Assembly (NCBI GenBank): GCA_047616645.1
Contig: JBLHIH010000204.1
Location: 1-5,384 of the forward strand
Origin: JAHRVQ01 sp047616645
Lineage (GTDB): Bacteria; Pseudomonadota; Gammaproteobacteria; Pseudomonadales; Azotimanducaceae
Direction: 5' to 3'
DNA length: 5,384 bases
In this document: piece after piece, positions 1 to 4,450 of the stretch
Layout: the number at the start of each line of letters is the position of its first letter
Position numbering within the stretch: position 1 is the stretch's first letter
The notes under the pieces: model-generated
Seen by the model: the letters and a program-made list of their open reading frames with translations, nothing else
What the model was told of the DNA's origin: nothing
Databases searched by the model: none
Program-made: the position numbers and the translations under genes

Positions 1-731
1 CCCAGGCTTTTATCGGTAACTTAAGTCAGCAACTCGATGAACAAGGACAGATAGATTCAGCTAAGCGCATACTTCAGTTTCAACACTACTTTGTTGAGAA
101 AATGGAGGAACGGCGCAAAGACTCCAAGGATGACATTCTCTCGAAAGTTGTTAACGCCAGTATCGATGGAGAAAAATCACTAAATAATGCTGAAGGTTTG
201 TCCATGCTCTCTCAGATAATGGTTGCTGGCAATGAAACAACTTCGGCCTCCTTAACAGAAGGCATGTGGCTGCTTATTCAGAACCCAGAACAATACAAAC
301 TTGTTGCTAATGATCCGTCGCCAGAAATGATCTCTAACCTAGTTGAGGAGATTCTGCGTATTTCCAGCCCCTCTGCCAATATGTTTAGACGTACAAATAC
401 CGATATGGAATTAGGCGGGGTAACCATTCCCAAAAATTCAATATGTTTCGCACGCTTTGCATCTGCCAATATGGATTCGAATCGCTTTCCTGAACCTGAA
501 AAGTTTAATGTGATGCGACCAAACCTTAAAGAACATGTTGCATTTGGTAAAGGCGTTCACCATTGTCTTGGGGCTGCCTTGAGTCGAAGAGAAATGAATA
601 TTAGTTTTAGGGTGATTTTTGAACGTCTGAAAAATTTCAGATTAAGTGAAAAAGCCGCTCAACCAGAGTTTGCTGCTAATGCATTGCTACATGGCTTGAC
701 TGGACTCGACATGTCATTCGATAAGGTGTAA
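1..731 (+). CDS. Cytochrome P450, C-terminal part (5' end outside window)
   Basis: This is the C-terminal 242 residues of a soluble bacterial cytochrome P450, a heme monooxygenase. The frame is open from base 3, so the ATG at 102 is internal. Family length of about 400-420 residues implies that roughly 160-180 are missing. Visible in order are the I-helix oxygen-activation motif AGNETT (bases 225-242, Glu-Thr acid-alcohol pair), the K-helix ExxR (EILR, 348-359), the FRRT segment that in relatives lies near a heme propionate, and the heme-ligand loop FGKGVHHCLG with the axial Cys at 564-566. There is no N-terminal anchor in the visible part, and the style fits class I bacterial P450s that need separate ferredoxin and reductase partners, neither of which is in the window. 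It is followed after about 70 bp by the MaoC pair, so it may hydroxylate the substrate these enzymes later process. The P450 assignment is certain; subfamily and substrate are not determined. Confidence 0.96.
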   Translation, partial: QAFIGNLSQQLDEQGQIDSAKRILQFQHYFVEKMEERRKDSKDDILSKVVNASIDGEKSLNNAEGLSMLSQIMVAGNETTSASLTEGMWLLIQNPEQYKLVANDPSPEMISNLVEEILRISSPSANMFRRTNTDMELGGVTIPKNSICFARFASANMDSNRFPEPEKFNVMRPNLKEHVAFGKGVHHCLGAALSRREMNISFRVIFERLKNFRLSEKAAQPEFAANALLHGLTGLDMSFDKV

Positions 732-802
732 AAACAGCTTTGTACCGTTGTAACAGAAGTAAAAACAAGATTTAATATTTGAATCAACCGGGCACCCGAT
801 TT

Positions 803-1246
803 ATGCAAATACCGAGTGAGCCAGAAGTTGCTAACGTTATTGGTCATCAGTTTCCCGGTGGAACTTATCTTGTTGAGCACTGGGAAAACTTTCTGTTAAC
901 TGAATGCACGGGTGCAACCTTATTACCTGATGGCATAGTCCACCCCCTTGTCTTATTTCACCTACCCATTGTCGGCGCAGGAACGAGTATTAAGGAAATG
1001 TTTAGCCTCGGCCAGGCAGCTTCAGACTATTCTATTAATATAGAAAGTTACGACTGGGAAATGTTCGACAACCTACTGGAAGAAGTTTCTTACCAAGTAT
1101 CTGGCGCGATCACCTCTGTGAATCGCTTTGTGGATGCTGCTGGCATCACGCAGGACAGAATTTGTTTCGAGTTCGATATTCAGCTTAAGGAATTGCTAGT
1201 GGCGCGCACAAAAATAATTTGGTTGTACGCAAGAGGTCGACCATGA
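803..1246 (+). CDS. MaoC/FAS1-like hot-dog protein, probable non-catalytic hydratase subunit
   Basis: This 147-residue protein resembles the N-terminal-type MaoC dehydratase domain (FAS1-like hot-dog fold). It has an early GHQFPGGTY segment, then DGIVHP, a GAGTSI segment, and a SYDWE...YxVxGxI strand pair followed by an Arg. The Asp-x-Asn-x-x-His signature of active R-specific hydratases is not seen; the corresponding region reads TGATLLPDG. In ChsH1-ChsH2 of mycobacterial cholesterol degradation, a subunit without the catalytic dyad partners an active MaoC subunit and widens the site for bulky CoA substrates. The next gene is such an active subunit and overlaps this stop by 4 bases (ATGA, 1243-1246), so I infer a heteromer. 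Start: ATG 803 is preferred. An in-frame TTG at 779 would add 8 residues and a stop at 773-775 closes the frame above. Neither start has a convincing ribosome site. Fold assignment is moderately sure, the subunit role is inferred. Confidence 0.78.
   Translation: MQIPSEPEVANVIGHQFPGGTYLVEHWENFLLTECTGATLLPDGIVHPLVLFHLPIVGAGTSIKEMFSLGQAASDYSINIESYDWEMFDNLLEEVSYQVSGAITSVNRFVDAAGITQDRICFEFDIQLKELLVARTKIIWLYARGRP
1232..1236 (+). promoter_or_regulatory. Ribosome binding site deciding the hydratase start
   Basis: AGAGG lies six bases before ATG 1243, inside the 3' end of the preceding gene. It favours 1243 over the TTG at 1219 and fits coupled translation across the ATGA overlap. Confidence 0.7.
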
Positions 1247-1650
1247 AAAAAGTCAAGGTGGGTGATGAGATACCAGACTGGCATATGCCTTGTGTATCTG
1301 CGACGCGCATGCGAACGATGGCTGCGATACTAAGGGATCCAAATCCGGTTCATTGGGATTCCGATCTGGTTGAGTCCTTCGGCATGGGTAAAAGAACCAT
1401 TAATCAGGGCCCCCTCGGGCTTAGCTATATCATCAATATGTTGCATCAATGGATGGGTCCCCATTGCCTCAAACGAATTTTTATGCGATTTCCCAAGGCT
1501 GTTTTTAGTGACGACGAGGTGATTGCCGGTGGTGTAATTAAGGAAACTCAAGAAAAAAATGATCAGGAGTTTGCTATCTGTGAGGTGTGGTTAAAAAGAG
1601 ATGGCGAAGTATTGTTAAGCGGTGAGGCCACTGTTCTGATTGAAGGCTGA
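1243..1650 (+). CDS. MaoC-like enoyl-CoA hydratase, catalytic subunit
   Basis: This 135-residue single hot-dog-domain protein belongs to the MaoC dehydratase family, which adds water to trans-2-enoyl-CoA thioesters. After an N-terminal KVGDEIP segment the central helix carries DPNPVH, giving the signature Asp32-x-Asn34-x-x-His37 (Asp at 1336-1338, His at 1351-1353). Asp and His at this spacing form the catalytic dyad of R-specific hydratases. The usual HG after the signature appears as NQGPLG, and a C-terminal strand pair ends in a GEATV segment. Length matches single-domain subunits such as ChsH1. Start: ATG 1243 has AGAGG at 1232-1236 six bases upstream and overlaps the preceding stop as ATGA, pointing to translational coupling and equimolar synthesis with the partner; the in-frame TTG at 1219 lies inside the previous gene and is unlikely. 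The substrate is unknown; a bulky cyclic or steroid-type acyl-CoA is a guess from the paired arrangement. Confidence 0.88.
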   Translation: MKKVKVGDEIPDWHMPCVSATRMRTMAAILRDPNPVHWDSDLVESFGMGKRTINQGPLGLSYIINMLHQWMGPHCLKRIFMRFPKAVFSDDEVIAGGVIKETQEKNDQEFAICEVWLKRDGEVLLSGEATVLIEG

Positions 1651-1660
1651 GTGACCATTT

Positions 1661-1680
1661 GAATGAGAAATAACTCATTC
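1661..1680. repeat. Perfect 7-bp inverted repeat between the MaoC pair and first SDR
   Basis: GAATGAG (1661-1667) and CTCATTC (1674-1680) are perfect inverted copies around a 6-base AAATAA centre, starting 10 bases after the hydratase stop and 54 bases before the SDR start. As RNA it would be a small hairpin. No T-run follows (the next bases are CCTATGG), so a classic intrinsic terminator is unlikely. It could be an operator for a dimeric regulator or an intercistronic stem-loop affecting mRNA stability. The repeat is directly visible; its function is not known. Confidence 0.45.
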
Positions 1681-1734
1681 CCTATGGATATTAAATTAGT
1701 AAAAAACTGAATACGTCAATAAGGAAATAATAGA

Positions 1735-2484
1735 ATGACAAACCTTCAAGGAAAACTCGCGGTGGTGATCGGCGCATCGGGTCAAGAAAGTTTTGGTACT
1801 TCCATTGCCAGGGAACTCGCTAGTGCAGGTGCCACAGTAATCGTTGCAGCCAGACGAATCGAGCCTCTCGAATCCCTTGCCAAAGAGATAGATGGAATCG
1901 CTATTCAATGTGATATGAGTGATGAAAATCAGATACAAGCATTGTTCAAGCAGGCAGCAGAAATTGCGCCTCTTGATATCGCGGTGAATTCAGCGGGTAG
2001 CTTGGCTGCTGCGCCAATCAGCATGTTGACTACTGATCTTATTCAACCCACTCTGGATGTGAGCTTTATCGGTACGCTATTATTTTTTCGCTACGCGGCG
2101 GAAGCCATGACAGAAGGCGGATCTGTGATGACCATCTCATCTCTGACAGCACGGTTGCCGGGTCCAGCGCTAGGTGTTTATTCTGCCGCTCGAGCCGGTA
2201 TTGATTATGCCGTACGGGTTGCGGCGCTAGAATATGGTGCAAAGAATATTCGATTTAATTCCATTGCAGCCGGGTTGATTCGCACGGATATGACTGAGCT
2301 TATGTTCCAGGACCCTGCGACTGAGGCGAGGTTTGTTGATGAAATTCCCCTCGGGCGAATGGGTACAACCGACGACATGGCAAAAACTGCACTTTGGTTA
2401 GCTGATGAAACGGCTTCAGGATTCATCACGGGTCAACTAATTGATTTATCTGGCGGACAGCATATGGGCCATTTACCCAAATGA
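1735..2484 (+). CDS. SDR-family oxidoreductase with altered catalytic residues
   Basis: This 249-residue protein has the length and fold pattern of a classical short-chain dehydrogenase/reductase. The glycine-rich loop reads GASGQESFG (residues 13-21), about two residues longer than the standard GxxxGIG, and the Thr before it is Ile12. NSAG (85-88) replaces NNAG. Arg40-Arg41 after the second strand suggest NADP(H). The active site is unusual: Ser136 and Tyr149 are in place, but the expected Lys of YxxxK is Arg153 (YSAAR, CGA at 2191-2193) and the helix-4 Asn of the tetrad is Ser110 (DVSFIG). The C-terminal part is normal, with an AAGLIRTDM segment and a final GQLIDLSGGQ. Start: ATG 1735 has AAGGAA at 1721-1726, eight bases upstream. 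By family it would oxidise or reduce a hydroxyl/keto group, but the substitutions leave activity uncertain. Fold is very sure, reaction unknown. Confidence 0.92.
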   Translation: MTNLQGKLAVVIGASGQESFGTSIARELASAGATVIVAARRIEPLESLAKEIDGIAIQCDMSDENQIQALFKQAAEIAPLDIAVNSAGSLAAAPISMLTTDLIQPTLDVSFIGTLLFFRYAAEAMTEGGSVMTISSLTARLPGPALGVYSAARAGIDYAVRVAALEYGAKNIRFNSIAAGLIRTDMTELMFQDPATEARFVDEIPLGRMGTTDDMAKTALWLADETASGFITGQLIDLSGGQHMGHLPK

Positions 2485-2519
2485 TTCAATAAACTTGACA
2501 GCATAGGCTCGAATCATTT
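2479..2519. repeat. Perfect 9-bp inverted repeat spanning the first SDR stop
   Basis: AAATGATTC (2479-2487) and GAATCATTT (2511-2519) are perfect inverted copies separated by 23 bases, centres 32 bp apart (about three helical turns). The left arm overlaps the SDR stop codon at 2482-2484 and the spacer contains TTGACA (2495-2500). There is no T-run after the right arm, so it does not look like a terminator. Arms bracketing a -35-like box suggest an operator for a dimeric regulator, but the AT-rich arms could also be chance or an RNA stem. Confidence 0.45.
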
Positions 2520-2523
2520 AAAA
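2495..2523 (+). promoter_or_regulatory. Candidate sigma-70 promoter upstream of the second SDR
   Basis: A perfect -35 consensus TTGACA (2495-2500) is followed after 16 bases by TTTAAA (2517-2522), four of six to TATAAT; a 17-base spacing gives TTAAAA. A second -10-like TATAAA sits at 2542-2547 without a good -35. It lies in the largest gap of the + strand run, about 140 bp before the second SDR, so it could drive genes from 2660 onward independently of the upstream genes. The weak -10 keeps confidence low. Confidence 0.35.
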
Positions 2524-2615
2524 CAGTCAGCATTGTTTTTATATAAAGCGATAGAGGAATGAACTATTGCCCTAGCGTTTAGTTGAGTACAGGATAATCT
2601 TTTAACACCCCCCTT

Positions 2616-2639
2616 AAAGCGGCCCTCGGGCGACTTTTT
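2616..2639 (+). terminator. Terminator-like hairpin just upstream of the second SDR
   Basis: AAAG (2616-2619) can pair with CTTT (2634-2637), and GCC (2622-2624) with GGC (2629-2631) around a CTCG tetraloop, with two mismatches between the stems; a run of five T follows at 2635-2639. The shape is that of a weak intrinsic terminator. It ends only 20 bases before ATG 2660, so any promoter further upstream must be read through it. That would fit an attenuator, or an inefficient terminator of the upstream genes. The short interrupted stem makes this uncertain. Confidence 0.35.
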
Positions 2640-2649
2640 GTAAATAGTT

Positions 2650-2656
2650 GGAGAAG
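2650..2656 (+). promoter_or_regulatory. Ribosome binding site deciding the second SDR start
   Basis: GGAGAAG precedes ATG 2660, with six bases between GGAG and the start. The alternative in-frame TTG at 2648 overlaps this site, so 2660 is chosen. Confidence 0.75.
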
Positions 2657-2659
2657 AAT

Positions 2660-3436
2660 ATGCAGCTTAAAGATCGCGTTGCGTCAATAACCGGAGGCAG
2701 TGCGGGAATCGGACGAGCTATCGCGGAAGCCTTCCTTGCCGAAGGCGCAAAGGTGCTCATTATGTCCCGCGATGTTAAGAAGGCAGAAAAAATGCTTGCT
2801 GAAATTGACGTCGGTGAACGATTGATCTTTATACAAGGTGATGCCACCAGTCAATCAGACTTAGAGTCCTTCGTTGATAAAACGCTATCGATGTGCGGCA
2901 AGGTAGATATTCTTGTTAACAATGCGGGTGGTGCTGGTGATCTTCAGCCCCTCGTTAACCTGTCGGATGAAGCATTTGATTTAGCGATGAAATGGAATGT
3001 TTATTCGACATTCTGGGCCACACGCCGTGCATTGCCATCAATGATCGAGCAGCAATGGGGAAGAATTATAAATATCTCCTCCGTAGAGGGCAAACATGGA
3101 AAGCCTGTCTTTTCTGCTTACACAGCTGCTAAACACGCGGTTAACGGATTAACAAAATCTGTCGCAAGAGAAGTAGGCACTGATGGTATTACCGTTAATG
3201 CCATCTGCCCAGGGTTAATCATTACAGATATCGTTAGGGATACTGGGCCTGCCACAGCCGAAGCAATGGGTATGACATTCGATGAGATGGTCGCCATGTT
3301 TGCCAAAGAATCGGCTATTCAGCGACCGAATACAGTCGCAGAAGTTGCTGCTGTTGCAGTACTGTTGGCAAGTGAAGCGGGTGGTGGAATGACAGGCAAT
3401 GCCTTGAGTGTAGATGGAGGTACTGCGCAGTATTAG
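2660..3436 (+). CDS. SDR-family oxidoreductase with complete catalytic tetrad
   Basis: This 258-residue protein is a classical short-chain dehydrogenase/reductase. TGGSAGIG (residues 11-18) is the dinucleotide loop, Ser36-Arg37 after the second strand favours NADP(H), and NNAG (87-90) is standard. All four catalytic positions are present: Asn113 (WNVYS), Ser141 (INISS), Tyr154 and Lys158 (YTAAK). The C-terminal half has NAICPGLIITDI, a long substrate-lid region around residues 185-215, and ends with VDGGTAQY. The general pattern resembles FabG-like and 3-hydroxyacyl or hydroxysteroid dehydrogenases, but I cannot choose a substrate. It would be expected to oxidise a secondary alcohol or reduce the ketone in the cytoplasm, possibly the hydroxyacyl product of the MaoC hydratase. 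It follows a 175-bp gap with its own promoter-like and hairpin signals, unlike the tighter spacing elsewhere, so it may begin a separate transcription unit. The TAG stop lies inside an inverted repeat. Confidence 0.95.
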   Translation: MQLKDRVASITGGSAGIGRAIAEAFLAEGAKVLIMSRDVKKAEKMLAEIDVGERLIFIQGDATSQSDLESFVDKTLSMCGKVDILVNNAGGAGDLQPLVNLSDEAFDLAMKWNVYSTFWATRRALPSMIEQQWGRIINISSVEGKHGKPVFSAYTAAKHAVNGLTKSVAREVGTDGITVNAICPGLIITDIVRDTGPATAEAMGMTFDEMVAMFAKESAIQRPNTVAEVAAVAVLLASEAGGGMTGNALSVDGGTAQY

Positions 3437-3452
3437 ATTGGATGAATACTGC
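3421..3452. repeat. Triple TACTGC half-sites over the second SDR stop
   Basis: TACTGCGCAGTA (3421-3432) is a perfect 12-bp palindrome in the last codons of the SDR. Its right half extended, GCAGTATT (3427-3434), is also a perfect inverted copy of AATACTGC (3445-3452) across a 10-base spacer. The hexamer therefore occurs forward, reverse, forward within 32 bp. The second pairing could form an 8-bp RNA stem over the stop codon; the tail (ACATTTCAC) is not a good terminator. It may be an operator-like cluster or a stabilising stem before the DUF1330 gene. Confidence 0.45.
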
Positions 3453-3501
3453 ACATTTCACACCAGTGAATAGCTAAAATTTCATTAAAAGGAGAAAATA
3501 T

Positions 3502-3801
3502 ATGTCGGCTTATTTTATTGCACACTATGTTGTAAATAATGCGTCACTCTATGCGGAATATGCACAAGGGGCTTCCAGCACCATTGGGAAATTTGGTGGC
3601 GAGGTAATTGTTTTTGATGTAGCGTCAAGGACCATCGAGGGCGCAACCCCTGGTCCTCAAACCGTTGTCATCAAATTCGAATCGACTGAACAGGCGGACG
3701 CCTGGTATGGATCATCTGAATATCAGGCTGTTGTGGGTAAACGCCTTGAAGCCACAAACGGCTTCTCTGTTATTTCACAATCGATGAATGTTGGTGCTTA
3801 G
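3502..3801 (+). CDS. DUF1330 family protein
   Basis: This 99-residue cytoplasmic protein matches the DUF1330 pattern: an opening AYFIAHYVV strand, LYAEYAQGA helix, a GKFGGEVIV strand, then PQTVVIKFESTEQADAWYGSSEYQAVVGKR, which is the hallmark second half of the family, and a final FSVIS strand. Members form a dimeric alpha/beta barrel of ferredoxin-like units; their function is mostly unestablished, though related small barrels include monooxygenases, isomerases and ring-processing lyases. Length is typical. Start: ATG 3502 has AAGGAG at 3489-3494, seven bases upstream, one of the strongest ribosome sites in the window. It stands 65 bp after an SDR and 75 bp before an FMN-type protein, inside a run of catabolic enzymes, which suggests an accessory or small enzymatic role there. 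No signal peptide or membrane segment is seen. Family call is firm, role unknown. Confidence 0.9.
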   Translation: MSAYFIAHYVVNNASLYAEYAQGASSTIGKFGGEVIVFDVASRTIEGATPGPQTVVIKFESTEQADAWYGSSEYQAVVGKRLEATNGFSVISQSMNVGA

Positions 3802-3876
3802 GTTATTAGTGATGCGACGATCTAGTCAAAATCGATATGCAGAGAAGTTGGATCAGTCATATAGCAAGAGGCGAAA

Positions 3877-4329
3877 ATGACGAATATATCAATCGAAGAA
3901 AAAGATGCGTTTTTTAAGTCGGTCGACGAAGCATCAAAAAAAGCAATATGGTGCGCAGTCGCGACCAGTCATAAAGGCGACCCACGTGTACGCATGGTGC
4001 ATCCAAGCTGGGAAGGTGATGTGCTTTGGTTTGCCACAGGGCCCCAATCCCCAAAAGCGAAACAAATTGCTGAGAATTCTGCTGTGGAAATTCAGTATCA
4101 GGTTTCGCCTCCCGACTTCATCCACATACTTGTACGAGGCAATGCGGAGTTGATAACTGACCAGGCCACAAAAGATCACGCCTGGGATGCTATCGATTAT
4201 GATTTAACGCAATTCGGTTCAAGTGGACCGGATAGTCCGAATTTTTTGCCTGTGCGAATAACCCCAACCCGGGTGGAGTTGTCAGAGATGTTTGGATCAA
4301 TGAATAAACGCGTCTGGCGTTCGGTCTAG
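3877..4329 (+). CDS. Pyridoxamine 5'-phosphate oxidase-like (FMN split-barrel) protein
   Basis: This 150-residue protein matches the PPOX-like flavin-binding split-barrel superfamily. An N-terminal helix is followed by AVATSHKGDPRVRMVHP (residues 27-43), WEGDVLWFATG (45-55), SPKAKQIAENSAVEIQY (58-74) and a strand HILVRGNAEL. The Arg37/Arg39, Thr54 and Ser58-Lys60 positions correspond to those that in relatives often contact the flavin phosphate. Relatives bind FMN, F420 or heme and serve as oxidases, reductases or quinone/redox-stress proteins, so the substrate and exact cofactor are open; it is unlikely to be the true PdxH, which is much longer and has a conserved C-terminal region. Start: ATG 3877 has AGAGG at 3867-3871, five bases upstream. 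It is the last gene of the rightward run, with a probable terminator 30 bases after its TAG. It may supply a flavin-dependent step or a protective function to the cluster. Confidence 0.85.
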   Translation: MTNISIEEKDAFFKSVDEASKKAIWCAVATSHKGDPRVRMVHPSWEGDVLWFATGPQSPKAKQIAENSAVEIQYQVSPPDFIHILVRGNAELITDQATKDHAWDAIDYDLTQFGSSGPDSPNFLPVRITPTRVELSEMFGSMNKRVWRSV

Positions 4330-4359
4330 CGCATTAGTCGGTCCGAGACATAATTGGAT

Positions 4360-4393
4360 AAAGGGGCAGGGAGGTCCAGCTACCCCTTTCTTT
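4360..4393 (+). terminator. Probable intrinsic terminator ending the rightward genes
   Basis: AAAGGGGCAG (4360-4369) pairs with CTACCCCTTT (4380-4389) over a 10-base loop, nine of ten pairs matching (one C/A mismatch), and the T-rich tail TTTCTTT (4387-4393) follows. It lies 30 bases after the PPOX-like stop and between convergent genes. Read on the other strand the stem is followed by TATCCAATTATG, which is poor in T, so it is mainly a rightward terminator, though it could also slow leftward transcription from the MDR gene. Confidence 0.75.
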
Positions 4394-4450
4394 AACTGAT
4401 GGCATGAACTGACAGCTTCAATTAAGTGTTCCAAATAAGCAAATGATACT

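Noticed and set aside
779..802. TTG at 779 as start of the first MaoC-like gene
   Set aside because: It lacks a clear ribosome site and adds only 8 residues before ATG 803. It is not excluded, because 803 also has a weak upstream site.
1661..1680. Inverted repeat as an intrinsic terminator of the MaoC pair
   Set aside because: The stem is only 7 AT-rich pairs and no T-run follows it, so it was listed as a repeat.
2559..2582. Mini-ORF of seven codons (MNYCPSV) as a leader peptide before the second SDR
   Set aside because: The purine-rich AGAGGA directly abuts the ATG, too close for a normal ribosome site, and the codons show no run of one regulatory amino acid.
3905..4179. Open frames overlapping the PPOX-like gene on both strands
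   Set aside because: The PPOX-like frame has clear family motifs and a ribosome site; the others have neither.
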